Assembly (NCBI GenBank): GCA_016124495.1
Contig: WGNP01000003.1
Location: 186,001 to 250,000, forward strand
Direction of reading: 5' to 3'
Source: Hyphomonas sp.
Lineage (GTDB): Bacteria > Pseudomonadota > Alphaproteobacteria > Caulobacterales > Hyphomonadaceae
Length of the DNA: 64,000 nt
Position numbers and translations under genes: made by a program. The notes under the pieces were generated by a model. It was not told the DNA's origin and did not search any database. It was given only the letters and a program-made list of their open reading frames with translations. Shown here in pieces: positions 36,282 through 45,129 of this stretch. Every line of letters starts with the position of its first letter. Position 1 is the stretch's first letter.

Positions 36282-37433
36282 CTATTGTACCTCCGGAAAG
36301 GCGCGCGCAATGCGCTGGTTCCATTCATAAAGGGCGGGCCAGTTCTCGCCCTCGTTGGGCATCAGGCCAAGGCGGACGATCACGAGGTCGCGGCTGGGCA
36401 CGACCCAGATCGTCTGGCCCTCGTGGCCACCCGCGTGAAAGGCGTCGCGCGGATCGGAATCGGCGTTCTGCCGATGCGTGAGCGGTCCTTTGGGCGGGAT
36501 GATCCACCAGCCGGCACCATAGACGTTGGTGTTGGCCGCAGGACCCGGAGCGCGGGCGAAATCGACCCAGCCCTCAGGAAGGATCCGCTGGCCGTCCCAG
36601 ACACCATCGCGCAGGTAGAGATAGCCCAATTTCGCAAAATCCCGCGCGCTGGCCCAGATGAGCGAGCCGCCAAGATAGGTTCCTTTCGGATCGAACTCGG
36701 CGACCGTGTCCATGCCGATCCGGTCAAACAGGATCCGGTCAAAGGCGGCCTTGGAGTCTTCCGCGTTCCCCTCCGTGCCGAGCGTGACCTGCAAGGCATG
36801 CCCGATATTGTGAAAGGTAGGTGTGGAATAGGTCCAGAACGTGCCCGGCGCATGCACAAGGGGGAAGGCGCGGATCGCGTAGCTGAGCGCATCGAACCGT
36901 CCATCGCCGTACATCAGTTGGACCACATCGCTTTTAACCGGGTTCGGATCGCCATCGAGTTCGTGGTAATCCATGCCGTCGACTGCGTGGAGCCACTGGC
37001 GCCAGGTGATGGCGGCCGCCTTGCTGCCCGCGGGATAGAGTGTGGGCATGGGGGAATCGAGTTCGATGTCCGCGCCGGCTTGCTTGGCCGCACCCACGAG
37101 CGACTGCGTGACGGATTTGGCCATGCTCCAGGAAATCTGCCGGGTCTGCGGCGCGAAGTTCTTGCCGTAGGCTTCGGCCACGAGTCGGCCGCGCCAGATA
37201 ATGACTAGCCCGCGCGTTTCGCCCATCACGTCTTTGACTGACTTGCCCATGGCTTCGGCGACCAGGGCGTCAACAGCCGCCTTGGAGTCCGGCGGCAACT
37301 CGCCCGTCTGCCAGCCGCCGGTTGGATAAGCGAGGCCTTCGGGCTGCCCCGGCAGCGGGGTGAGCGACTGCGCGCCCGCACCGAACGCCAGCAGGGCCGC
37401 GGCGACGAGTCCTCCAAAAATCTTGGCCTTCAT
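36282..37433 (-). CDS. Exported serine hydrolase, class C beta-lactamase fold
   Basis: 383 residues with a signal peptide (MKAKIFGGLVAAALLAFGAGA). Nucleophile box: ISWSMAKSVTQSLVGAA (SxxK = SMAK, about 102-105). The YxN position is a modified WTYSTPTFHN (about 201-210). The late AFHAGGHEGQTIWVVPSRDLVIVRLG replaces the KTG box with HAGG, as in many esterase-type members. It shares overall plan with the protein at 19204-20703, but they are not close copies. It is divergent from the small Cys-rich protein gene across 56 nt. The substrate is unknown, and an antibiotic target is not implied. Confidence 0.88.
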   Translation of the reverse strand: MKAKIFGGLVAAALLAFGAGAQSLTPLPGQPEGLAYPTGGWQTGELPPDSKAAVDALVAEAMGKSVKDVMGETRGLVIIWRGRLVAEAYGKNFAPQTRQISWSMAKSVTQSLVGAAKQAGADIELDSPMPTLYPAGSKAAAITWRQWLHAVDGMDYHELDGDPNPVKSDVVQLMYGDGRFDALSYAIRAFPLVHAPGTFWTYSTPTFHNIGHALQVTLGTEGNAEDSKAAFDRILFDRIGMDTVAEFDPKGTYLGGSLIWASARDFAKLGYLYLRDGVWDGQRILPEGWVDFARAPGPAANTNVYGAGWWIIPPKGPLTHRQNADSDPRDAFHAGGHEGQTIWVVPSRDLVIVRLGLMPNEGENWPALYEWNQRIARAFPEVQ

Positions 37434-37489
37434 GCTGGCGCCCTCCCCGGTTATGGTTATGCTTGATCAAAGCTGTTGTGGACCGGGAC

Positions 37490-37807
37490 ATGAAGCTCGT
37501 CAAAGCCTTCGCCATCGTGCTCGTGGTTCTCGGCATCGCCGGAGGGCTCGCCTGGCAGTTCTTCCTGAAGGACCAGGTTGCCTATGCGCAGATCGCGACG
37601 GCGTACGGCGCCAAGATGGTCTGCTCCTGCCGTCATGTGGCGGAGCGACCTATGGAGAGCTGCCTGACCGACTTCACGGTGGACATCAGCCAGATTACCT
37701 TTGATGAAACCGCAGATACCGTTCGCGCCAGCGTACTCGGCGGCCTTGTCTCGTCTGAAGCCCGGAAAACCGGTCCTGAAACCGGCTGCACATTGGTGGA
37801 AAAATGA
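37490..37807 (+). CDS. Small membrane-anchored Cys-rich protein, unknown function
   Basis: 105 residues from the ATG at 37490 (MKLVKAFAIVLVVLGIAGGLAW), giving a single N-terminal anchor. The periplasmic part carries CSCRHVAERPMESC (C-x-C then a third Cys) and a fourth Cys near the end (ETGCTLVEK), suggesting disulfides or a metal site. A TTG nine codons upstream is a weaker start. The stop overlaps the next start (ATGA, 37804-37807). Family not recognised. The divergent neighbour is the serine hydrolase. Confidence 0.75.
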   Translation: MKLVKAFAIVLVVLGIAGGLAWQFFLKDQVAYAQIATAYGAKMVCSCRHVAERPMESCLTDFTVDISQITFDETADTVRASVLGGLVSSEARKTGPETGCTLVEK

Positions 37808-38244
37808 AACGCCCTCTGGTTGCCCTGTCGCTGATCGCCGCGTCAGCGATGCTGGCCCCCGCCGCTTATGCGGACGAAGGGCTGAAATGGATGACCGGGT
37901 GCTGGCGCACGGCAGACCAGAGCTACAAGGAAGTCTGGTCGAAACCGGAATCGGGATTCCTCTTTGGCTATTCGCTGACCTATGACGAGACGGGCGCACT
38001 GAGCTTCTTTGAGCAGGCGCGGATCGATGGCGGGGCGCCGGCTGTGTTCAACGCCTATCCGGGCGGCTTCGGGCCGTCGGAGTTCACCGAGGAAAGCCGC
38101 GCCAGGAACACGGTGACGTTTGCCAACTCCGCGCATGATTATCCCCAGCGCATCGTCTATACGCGCAAGGGCAGCCGGATGAGCGCGACGATCTCGCTGG
38201 CCAATGGCGCGCGGGCGCAGACCTGGGACTTCAGGAAGTGCTAG
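37804..38244 (+). CDS. DUF6265 exported protein
   Basis: 146 residues with signal peptide MKRPLVALSLIAASAMLAPAAYA. The mature part fits DUF6265: LKWMTGCWRTADQSYKEVWSKPESGFLFGYSLTYDETG, then SFFEQARIDGG, and the hallmark NTVTFANSAHDYPQRIVYTRKG. The fold is probably a lipocalin-like barrel; function not established. It is translationally coupled to the Cys-rich protein upstream. Confidence 0.82.
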   Translation: MKRPLVALSLIAASAMLAPAAYADEGLKWMTGCWRTADQSYKEVWSKPESGFLFGYSLTYDETGALSFFEQARIDGGAPAVFNAYPGGFGPSEFTEESRARNTVTFANSAHDYPQRIVYTRKGSRMSATISLANGARAQTWDFRKC

Positions 38245-38259
38245 GCTGAAAGGCCGTGC

Positions 38260-39150
38260 CTATTGCGCACTCGCGGGCTGTTCTTCCTCGATGACTTCCT
38301 CGATGACCGGCTCGCCGCCGAAGCGGGGGGCCCAGGCCTCTGTGAGGATGGGTTTCAGCTCGATCGCGGGAAGGGTCACTTCATAGGCGCCCTCGGCATA
38401 GGAGCCGATGTCGTAGGGCGAAAACACCAGGGTAATGCCGCCGATCTTTCCAGGCTCGGATGAGGGCGCGAAGACAAAGCGACCCTTGTAAACATCCGGA
38501 GCGTCCGTGGTCGGAGCAAGCAGCTCTTCCAGGCTCGCCTCGATGGCGGCGGGCTCGTCAGCATAGCCGCGCTGCTGCTTTTCCATGGCGAGGGCCTTGA
38601 TCGCGAGCTCGCCGAAAGCGGCGGGATCGGCGATGAAGGTGGAGAGCGGCAGGCTTTCGGTCTCGCCCTTGCGGTAGATGCCGCCGCCGAGGAAATAGTT
38701 CGGGTGGGCGCCGCCGGTATAGACGGCAACCGTGTCGCTGACCGAGATCACGTCGTCAAAGACGCCGGTGGCCTTGTGGGCGATTTCCAGCGTGTAGCCC
38801 ATGAACCAGGAGTCCTCGCCGGAGGTGGCGGCATCCTCGTCTGCCATCTTGCGGCCCTCGTCGGCGGAGACGGCAAGCTCGTCCAGCTGGGTTTTCCCGA
38901 ACGACCAGAGCCGGTAGGCGAGCGCCGGATCGAACGCGAGAATGGCGGGATCGATGTCGAGCTGGACCGCGTAGTTCTCGCTTTCGAGGTTATAGGCGGT
39001 CTGGAAGCCTTCTGGCGCGGCGCGCGGCGCGGCTTCGGCGCTGGCGATTTCGGCTACGGCGTTGCCATCGGCGACGGGTTCGGCCGCCTCCGGTGTGCAA
39101 GCGGAAAGCATCAGCGCGGCGAGGGAGACCTTGGAGAGAAGGCGGATCAT
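38260..39150 (-). CDS. DUF3298 (RsiV-like) lipoprotein
   Basis: 296 residues with a lipobox (SLAALMLSAC). An acidic linker is followed by a DUF4163/DUF3298-type domain: VAVYTGGAHPNYFLGGGIYRKGETESLPLSTFI (start about 143) and the end signature LVFSPYDIGSYAEGAYEVTLPAIELKPIL (start about 242). The same domain in RsiV binds lysozyme, and in PdaC-type enzymes it is an accessory. No sigma factor is adjacent, so anti-sigma activity is not indicated. The acidic tail (EEVIEEEQPASAQ) is unusual. It lies 14 nt downstream of putA on the same strand. Confidence 0.8.
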   Translation of the reverse strand: MIRLLSKVSLAALMLSACTPEAAEPVADGNAVAEIASAEAAPRAAPEGFQTAYNLESENYAVQLDIDPAILAFDPALAYRLWSFGKTQLDELAVSADEGRKMADEDAATSGEDSWFMGYTLEIAHKATGVFDDVISVSDTVAVYTGGAHPNYFLGGGIYRKGETESLPLSTFIADPAAFGELAIKALAMEKQQRGYADEPAAIEASLEELLAPTTDAPDVYKGRFVFAPSSEPGKIGGITLVFSPYDIGSYAEGAYEVTLPAIELKPILTEAWAPRFGGEPVIEEVIEEEQPASAQ

Positions 39151-39164
39151 GGAGCGGGGACTTT

Positions 39165-42100
39165 CTAGAGGCTGAGGAGTTCGGCGTCGCCGCCCTGCGC
39201 AGTAATGTTGACACTTACCACCCGTTCGGTGGCGAAACGATGGAGATAGTGCGGGCCGCCGGCTTTCGGGCCCGTGCCGGAGAGGCCTTCTCCGCCGAAG
39301 GGCTGGACGCCGACCACGGCGCCGATCATCGACCGGTTCACGTAGGTATTGCCGGCGGGCATGGCGGCTTTCACGGCCGCGTGGAAGCTTTCGAGGCGCG
39401 AGTGGATGCCGAGTGTCAGGCCATAGCCTTTGGCGTGCAGGGCGGCGCAGGTCGCGGCGATATTGTCCGGATCATAGCGCAGGATGTGGAGGACAGGCCC
39501 GAAGGTTTCCTCCGTGATCTGGTCAAGCGAGGAAAGCTCGACGAGGGCCGGGCCGAAGCCTGTGCCCTTCTGAGCGAGAGGACCCGGATCGATCTGGTGG
39601 AGGAGCTTCGCCTCCCTTTTCATGCGGGCGAGGTGTTTCTCGAGCAGGCTGCGCGCGTCGCCGTCAATGACCGGGCCGGTATCGGTGTCCGGCAGCGCGG
39701 GGTCGCCCATCTTGAGTTCGTTCATCGCGCCGATCAGGCCTTCGATCAGGCTGTCAGCCGTGGCGTTCGGCAGGAAAGCGAGGCGCAGGGCGGAGCAGCG
39801 CTGGCCGGCGGAGCCAAAAGCAGAGGTGATCATGTCGTCGATGACCTGTTCGCGCAGGGCGGTGGTGTCGACGAAGAGGCCGTTGAGGCCGCCGGTCTCC
39901 GCGATCAGCGGGATGATCGGGCCTTCCCGGCCCGCGAGCGTGCGGTTGATCAGGCGTGCGGTGGAGGTGCCACCGGTGAAGCAGACGCCGGAGACGCGCA
40001 GGTCTGCGGTGAGTTTGGCGCCGACGGTTTCACCGCGGCCAGGGAGAAGATGCAGCGCGTCGGCGGGCAGGCCCGCCTTGTGGAAGAGGCGGACGGCTTC
40101 GAAAGCGATGAGGGGTGTCTGCTCGGCCGGCTTGGCGGCGACCGTGTTGCCGGCGGCGAGGGCGGCGGCGATCTGGCCGGTGAAGATGGCGAGGGGGAAG
40201 TTCCAGGGCGAGATGCAGCAGAAGACGCCGCGCCCGTGGAGGGAGAGGTGGTTGGTCTCGCCCGTCGGGCCTGGCAGGCGGACGGGCGCAGCAAACTCCT
40301 GCGCGGCCTGATGAGCGTAGTAGCGGCAGAAATCGACAGCTTCGCGGACTTCGGCAATGCCGTCCGGGAGTATCTTGCCGGCTTCGCGGGCCATGAGGGC
40401 AATCAGGCGGGGCGCCTGCGCCTCGATCGCATCGGCCATGGCGTGGAGATGCTCGGCGCGCCTGGCGCCGCCGAGGCGGTCCCAGGCAGGCTGATAGGCG
40501 GCGGCCGCGTCAAGCGCTTTGCTGATCGCCGCATCATCGGCTTCGAGCGCAGCGCCGAGGGCGCGGGAATAGTCGGCGGGGGCGCGGATCATTTCGCCGC
40601 CGCCGGTTATGGCAACGCCGCAGACGACCGGGCCCGCGGCGATACCGGGGCCGTCATCGAGCGCCTTCAGGGCTGAAGCAAAGCCGCTGCGCACGCCAAT
40701 CTGGCTCAGATCATGGCCGAGGGAGTTCCTCCGTGCACTGCCATAGAGGCGCGGCGGGGTCGGGATGCGCGGATGGCGGCGCGGGCCGATCTCGACCTTC
40801 GCGATGGGGTCGGTGACGACCTGCTCGGGCGGCACGCTGTCATCGAGGAAGGAGTGGACGAAGCTGGTATTGGCGCCGTTCTCGAGCAGGCGGCGCACGA
40901 GGTATGGCAAGAGGTCCTCGTGGGCGCCGACGGGAGCGTAGACGCGGACGCGCGTGCCGGCGTCAGCCGCTTCGTAGAGTGGCTCGCCCATGCCGTGCAG
41001 GCGCTGGAATTCGAAGCCGGAGACACCGGCGGCGCCGGCGAGCAGGTCGACTGCGGCAAGCGTGTGGGCATTGTGGGTGGCGAAGCAGGGATAGATGGCG
41101 GGCGAGGCGGCGAGCATGGCCTTCGCGCACGCGAGATAGTGAACGTCGGTGCCCTGTTTGGTCGTGAAGACCGGGAAGTTCGGATAGCCTTCGACCTGGG
41201 CGTTCTTGATTTCCGAATCCCAGTAGGCGCCCTTGACGAGGCGGACCATGAAGCGGCGGCCGGTGACATTGGCCAGCGTGCCGAGGCGTTCGATGACGGC
41301 GAGGGCGCGCTTCTGGTAGGCCTGGACGGCGAGACCGAGGCCGGCCCAGCCTTCCAGCGACGGCTCGCGGGCAAGTTTCTCGAAGATCTTGAGGCTGATA
41401 ACCAGGCGGTGGGCTTCCTCGGCGTCGAGGCAGAGGCCGATATTGGCTTTCGCAGCCTGCTGGCAGAGCGTGAGCACCTTCGGATACATCTCGGCCATCA
41501 CGCGCGCTTCCTTCACGGCGAGATAGCGCGGGTGGAGGGCGGAGAGCTTGACCGAGACGCCATTGGCGGATTCCGGCGGCAGCTTTGCGTCCTTGTCGGC
41601 GGCGACGGCGCTGATGGCGTCCTCGTAAGCCTTGAAGTAGCGGGCGGCGTCGGCGCTCGTGCGGGCGCCCTCCCCCAGCATATCGAAGGAGAAGTGGGCG
41701 GCCTCGCCGGACTTCACCATGCGGCGGCCACGCTTCAGGGCTTCCTCGACCGTCCGCCCAAGGACGAACTGTTCGCCCATGATGCGCATCGCCTGCATCA
41801 TCGCGGCGCGGATCACGGGCTCGCCGCTCTGGCGGATGAGGCCGCCGACGAAAGAGGCCGGGCCTTTCTTCGCAGTTTCAGGCGCGCCGATGACGCGGCC
41901 GGTCAGCATCAGGCCCCAGGTGGAAGCGTTGACGAGCCAGGAGTCCGACTGGCCCTGGTGGGCGCCCCAGTTGCCGGAGCGGATCTTCTCGGCGATCAGG
42001 TCGTCGCGAGTGGCGGCGTCCGGCACGCGCAGCAGCGCTTCGGCGAGGCACATCAGGGCGAGGCCTTCGGAATTGGTCAGGCCGAACTCCTCGAGGAAGC

Positions 42101-42299
42101 TTTCCATCATCCCTTTGCGGCGGCCCCGCCCGCGCGCGATCTGCACGAGCTCGCGGCCCCGGCGGACGGCGCCTTCGCGGATAGGCCCGGACAGCACGCC
42201 CTGCTTGATCAGGCCTTCGAGGAGGGCTTCCTCATCGGCGAATTTCAGGGCATCGAGCGCGTCCCAGTCGACCGGGAGCGAGGCGAGGGAGTCGGGCAT
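39165..42299 (-). CDS. putA: Bifunctional proline dehydrogenase / P5C dehydrogenase
   Basis: Oxidises proline to glutamate in two channelled steps. It has 1044 residues from MPDSLASLPVDWDALDALK, a minimal PutA without the N-terminal ribbon-helix-helix repressor domain. The FAD/PRODH barrel (about 150-460) shows SVKLSALHPRY, FMVRLVKGAYWDSEIK and the late RVYAPVGAHEDLLPYLVRRLLENGANTSFV. The ALDH half has NFPLAIFTGQ, the general base in IAETGGLN, the nucleophile Cys in SAGQRCSALR, and TYVNRSMIGAVVGVQPFGGEGLSGTGPKAGGP near the end. Upstream in-frame codons (ATG at 42356 and beyond) are possible but add no conserved sequence. It is divergent from the GT4 gene. Confidence 0.93.
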   Translation of the reverse strand: MPDSLASLPVDWDALDALKFADEEALLEGLIKQGVLSGPIREGAVRRGRELVQIARGRGRRKGMMESFLEEFGLTNSEGLALMCLAEALLRVPDAATRDDLIAEKIRSGNWGAHQGQSDSWLVNASTWGLMLTGRVIGAPETAKKGPASFVGGLIRQSGEPVIRAAMMQAMRIMGEQFVLGRTVEEALKRGRRMVKSGEAAHFSFDMLGEGARTSADAARYFKAYEDAISAVAADKDAKLPPESANGVSVKLSALHPRYLAVKEARVMAEMYPKVLTLCQQAAKANIGLCLDAEEAHRLVISLKIFEKLAREPSLEGWAGLGLAVQAYQKRALAVIERLGTLANVTGRRFMVRLVKGAYWDSEIKNAQVEGYPNFPVFTTKQGTDVHYLACAKAMLAASPAIYPCFATHNAHTLAAVDLLAGAAGVSGFEFQRLHGMGEPLYEAADAGTRVRVYAPVGAHEDLLPYLVRRLLENGANTSFVHSFLDDSVPPEQVVTDPIAKVEIGPRRHPRIPTPPRLYGSARRNSLGHDLSQIGVRSGFASALKALDDGPGIAAGPVVCGVAITGGGEMIRAPADYSRALGAALEADDAAISKALDAAAAYQPAWDRLGGARRAEHLHAMADAIEAQAPRLIALMAREAGKILPDGIAEVREAVDFCRYYAHQAAQEFAAPVRLPGPTGETNHLSLHGRGVFCCISPWNFPLAIFTGQIAAALAAGNTVAAKPAEQTPLIAFEAVRLFHKAGLPADALHLLPGRGETVGAKLTADLRVSGVCFTGGTSTARLINRTLAGREGPIIPLIAETGGLNGLFVDTTALREQVIDDMITSAFGSAGQRCSALRLAFLPNATADSLIEGLIGAMNELKMGDPALPDTDTGPVIDGDARSLLEKHLARMKREAKLLHQIDPGPLAQKGTGFGPALVELSSLDQITEETFGPVLHILRYDPDNIAATCAALHAKGYGLTLGIHSRLESFHAAVKAAMPAGNTYVNRSMIGAVVGVQPFGGEGLSGTGPKAGGPHYLHRFATERVVSVNITAQGGDAELLSL

Positions 42300-42339
42300 G
42301 ATAACGGGCGAACTCACTGAAAAAGAGGCAAAGTTTTGC

Positions 42340-42354
42340 GCCTGCGGCGCAGGC
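42340..42354. promoter_or_regulatory. GC-rich inverted repeat upstream of putA
   Basis: GCCTGC and GCAGGC flank a 3-nt GGC, a perfect 6-bp dyad 41-55 nt before the chosen putA start in the divergent region with the glycosyltransferase gene. It could be an operator or a leader hairpin. No regulator gene (PutR/Lrp-type) is adjacent. Confidence 0.3.
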
Positions 42355-42498
42355 ATGGAGCCTGAATACCTGTGTCCGGAGCTGGCTGCGAGCGGAATTT
42401 GACGGCAGTGGGCCTCTTTACGCACCGGCGCAACCTCGCCACATTGCGCCGCGAACGGCCCGCGGGGGGGCCCGAAGAAACGCCCAGTGGGAGATGCC

Positions 42499-43608
42499 AT
42501 GCGCATCATGCTCGTGACTGACGCCTGGGATCCCCAGGTCAACGGCGTCGTGCGCACGATGAAGCGCATCATCGCCGAGACCGAGGCGATGGGGCATGTC
42601 TGGGAAATCGTTCATCCTGGCGCTGGCTTCATGACGATGCCGCTGCCGACCTATCCCGAGATCAAGATGGGCCTGTGGGGCCGGCCGCGGATCAGCAACA
42701 TCTTCCATGAATTCGAGCCGGACGCGGTGCATATCGCCACCGAAGGCACGCTGGGGATGGCCGCGCGGGCGGTGTGCCTGACCGAGAAGCACCCATTCTC
42801 AACCGCCTATCACACGCGGTTTCCAGAATATATCTCAGCGCGCCTGCCGGTGCCGGTGAGCTGGGGTTATTCCTTCGTGCGCTGGTTCCACAAGTATTCC
42901 GGCAAAGTGATGGTGGCGACGCCGTCGCTGATGAAGGAGCTGGAGGATCAAGGCTTCTCGAACCTCGTGGCCTGGAGCCGGGGCGTGGACACCGAGACCT
43001 TCACGCCGCTGAAGCGTGTGGAGGCCGGCCAGCCGGGTGACCCGTTTGCCGGAATGGAGCGGCCGATTTTCCTGAATGTCGGACGCGTGGCAGTCGAGAA
43101 GAATATCGAGGCGTTCGCCGATCTGACGCTGCCGGGCACAAAGGTGATCATCGGCGAAGGCCCGCAGCTGGAAGAGCTGAAGCGGAAGTATAAAGACGTC
43201 GTGTTCCTCGGCGCGAAGTTCGGCGACGAACTTGCGGCCTGCTATGCGAGCGCGGACGTGTTCGTGTTCCCGAGCCTGACGGACACGTTCGGGCTGGTGG
43301 TGCTGGAAGCGATGGCGGCCGGCACGCCGGTGGCGGCGTTTGATGCGACAGGGCCGCGCGACGTGATCCCCGGCTCCGGCGCGGGCACAATCACCCCGCT
43401 GGACGGGGACCTGGCGAAGGGCGCAACCGACTGTCTTGCGCTAAGCCGCGAGACGGCACGCGCGCATGCCGAGACCTATAGCTGGCGATCCTGCGCCGAA
43501 GTGTTCCTGGAGAACCTGCAGCCACTGCCCCCGCCGCTGCGCCGGCGTTTCTGGCACAAAATCCGTATACGGAGACACAAGCCAGCGGTGGAGAAGGCGC
43601 AGGGGTAG
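42499..43608 (+). CDS. GT4-family glycosyltransferase (GT-B fold)
   Basis: 369 residues. The N-terminal Rossmann half has MLVTDAWDPQVNGVVRTMK (about 4-22), typical of glycosyltransferases that modify diacylglycerol or mannosides. The C-terminal half has LNVGRVAVEKNIEAF (about 191-205), IIGEGPQLEELK, and the nucleotide-sugar E-x7-E motif region SLTDTFGLVVLEAMAAGTPVAA (about 256-277). The tail is basic (RRRFWHKIRIRRHK), likely a membrane contact. A lipid-glycosyltransferase role (SqdX/MgtA-like) is a reasonable but unproven guess. I chose the ATG at 42499 over a GTG at 42487 because of the GGGAG spacing. Confidence 0.85.
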   Translation: MRIMLVTDAWDPQVNGVVRTMKRIIAETEAMGHVWEIVHPGAGFMTMPLPTYPEIKMGLWGRPRISNIFHEFEPDAVHIATEGTLGMAARAVCLTEKHPFSTAYHTRFPEYISARLPVPVSWGYSFVRWFHKYSGKVMVATPSLMKELEDQGFSNLVAWSRGVDTETFTPLKRVEAGQPGDPFAGMERPIFLNVGRVAVEKNIEAFADLTLPGTKVIIGEGPQLEELKRKYKDVVFLGAKFGDELAACYASADVFVFPSLTDTFGLVVLEAMAAGTPVAAFDATGPRDVIPGSGAGTITPLDGDLAKGATDCLALSRETARAHAETYSWRSCAEVFLENLQPLPPPLRRRFWHKIRIRRHKPAVEKAQG

Positions 43609-43669
43609 GCTTTCCGGACGTGAATCCTTTTTACGCAATCGCCGCACCTTCCTTCAAGTCCTTCACCCT

Positions 43670-43734
43670 GCCCCTCGTTCGGGCAGCCTCAGTGCGATTG
43701 TTGATGCGAACAAGCCCGCAATCGGGAGAGGGGC
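43670..43734. repeat. Dispersed-type GC-rich inverted repeat
   Basis: GCCCCTC (43670-43676) and GAGGGGC (43728-43734) face each other in the 144-nt gap between the glycosyltransferase and the convergent phosphate-binding protein. Within the loop CGATTG/CAATCG can also pair. It looks like an intergenic palindromic repeat or a messy bidirectional terminator; no clean T-run adjoins it. Confidence 0.35.
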
Positions 43735-43752
43735 GAGTTCAGGTTTTTTGCG

Positions 43753-44865
43753 TTACGGCGTGGCGGTGGCGGCCGCTTTCAGCGTCGCAGCGGCCTCCTG
43801 GGCTTTACCGAGTTCGGCTTCGTGCAGGGGAATCAGGCCTTTCTCGATCATATAGCCATCTTCGCCGGCGGCGCCGTCACTCACAGACTCGACGACGAAT
43901 TCGGCGAGGCCCGGCACGAGTGGGATGTTCTGGTCCTTGACGTAGAAATACATAACGCGGGCAAGGCCGTACTGGCCGCTGGTGATGTTCTCGAAGGTCG
44001 GCTCGACGCCGCCCAGCAAACCGCCCTTCACACGGTCGCCATTCTGTTCGAGGAAAGAGAAGCCGAGCACGCCGATCGCATCGGGTGATTTGACGAGCGA
44101 CTGCACGATGGCCGAATCATTCTCGCCGAAATCGACCCACTTGTCGTCCGTACGCACCGTATGTGAGCGGGTCTTGAAAGCTTCGGCGTCACTCTCCTTC
44201 AGGGCTGCCAGTTCCGGGATTTCCAGCGCTCCGAGTTCCATACCGAGTTCGACGAAGGCATCGCGTGTGCCGGATGTGGGCGGCGGGCCGAGGACGAGGA
44301 TCGGCTTGGCGGGCAGCGACGGGTTTACTTCGTTCCACATCATGTATGGATTTGGTTTGAAACCGCCCTGGCCGTCCGGAATATCCTTGGCCAGAGCAAG
44401 GAAGAGTTCGCGCTTGGTAATGTCGAAGAGAGGGCCTTCCTTGGCGTTTGCGACGACAATGCCGTCATAGCCGAGCGGGATTTCGGTAATGCTGCTGACG
44501 CCGGCAGCGACGCAGAGGTTGCGCTCGGCGTCCTGAATGGGGCGGGATGCGTTGACGATCGATGGCTCGCCCGGGCCGACGCCGGCGCAGAACGCCTTAA
44601 AGCCGCCGCCCGTGCCGGTCGATTCGACGATCGGGGTGCCGAAAGAGGTGGTGGCACCAAAACGCTCGGCAATGGTGCGCGAGAAGGGCGCAACCGTGGA
44701 GGAGCCGACGATCTTGATCTTCTGTTCGGCAGAGACCGTTCCGGCGACAGGGGCGACCTCGGAGGCCGAATCGTCCTCCAGCTGCGACAGGTCGCTCTGC
44801 CCGCAGGCGGCAGCGGCCATCAGAATTGCAGCAGGGATGGCGGCTCTGAAAAAGCTATTGAACAT
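43753..44865 (-). CDS. pstS: Phosphate-binding PstS-family lipoprotein
   Basis: Periplasmic phosphate-binding protein that feeds the PstCAB importer. It has 370 residues with a lipobox (AAILMAAAAC). Phosphate-site motifs: IVGSSTVAPFSRTIAERF (about 52-69), ESTGTGGGFKAFC (about 81-93) and PPTSGTRDAFVELGME (about 198-213). No pstC/A/B genes follow, so the transporter must be encoded elsewhere. A Pho box lies 88-105 nt before the start, with further CTGTCG half-sites nearer. A longer relative of E. coli PstS, it has an acidic linker after the lipobox (SDLSQLEDDSASEVAPV). Confidence 0.9.
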   Translation of the reverse strand: MFNSFFRAAIPAAILMAAAACGQSDLSQLEDDSASEVAPVAGTVSAEQKIKIVGSSTVAPFSRTIAERFGATTSFGTPIVESTGTGGGFKAFCAGVGPGEPSIVNASRPIQDAERNLCVAAGVSSITEIPLGYDGIVVANAKEGPLFDITKRELFLALAKDIPDGQGGFKPNPYMMWNEVNPSLPAKPILVLGPPPTSGTRDAFVELGMELGALEIPELAALKESDAEAFKTRSHTVRTDDKWVDFGENDSAIVQSLVKSPDAIGVLGFSFLEQNGDRVKGGLLGGVEPTFENITSGQYGLARVMYFYVKDQNIPLVPGLAEFVVESVSDGAAGEDGYMIEKGLIPLHEAELGKAQEAAATLKAAATATP

Positions 44866-44952
44866 GGTGTGTCTCCGCTCGGTTGTACCCAGTTACGACA
44901 GGATTAGCCTTTTCGGCATACGCGCGTCACGCGACAGTTCCAGCGAAAAAAA

Positions 44953-44970
44953 GTGACAGATTTGCGACAG
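44953..44970 (-). promoter_or_regulatory. Pho box upstream of pstS
   Basis: On the minus strand 44970-44953 reads CTGTCGCAAATCTGTCAC, two 7-nt CTGTC half-sites with a 4-nt AAAT spacer, against the CTGTCAT-A/T4-CTGTCAT consensus. Further CTGTCG repeats occur toward the gene at 44937-44933 and 44901-44897, with 11-, 22- and 36-nt steps. This supports PhoB activation of pstS under phosphate limitation. Confidence 0.8.
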
Positions 44971-44978
44971 GCGCCCGT

Positions 44979-45129
44979 ATGCTAAAAAAACTTCTTGCGC
45001 ATCCGGGGATTACCCCCTAAACGCACGTTCGAAATTGATGTGGCGGACATCTGGGCTAACCCGACAAAAAGGGGGGCCCCCTGTACTAACGCCCAAAGCT
45101 GGTTTGAAGCCCTTTGGAGGTTAGGTGTC
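44979..45129 (+). ncRNA. Structured 5' leader of the ornithine/lysine decarboxylase gene (candidate)
   Basis: The 151 nt before the decarboxylase start include a 13-codon open frame (MLKKLLAHPGITP, 44979-45020), GC tracts that can pair in alternative ways (GGGG 45005-45008, CCCCC 45013-45017, GGGGGG 45071-45076, CCCCC 45077-45081), and CCAAAG (45093-45098) able to pair with CTTTGG (45112-45117), which would cover part of the GGAGG ribosome site. This resembles an attenuator. An Rfam speF leader motif is known before proteobacterial ornithine decarboxylase genes; membership here is not shown. Confidence 0.4.

Noticed and set aside
39093-42320. Two antisense open frames of over 500 codons opposite putA
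   Set aside because: Glu/Gly/Ala/Arg-rich, no signal or domain; PutA is unambiguous.
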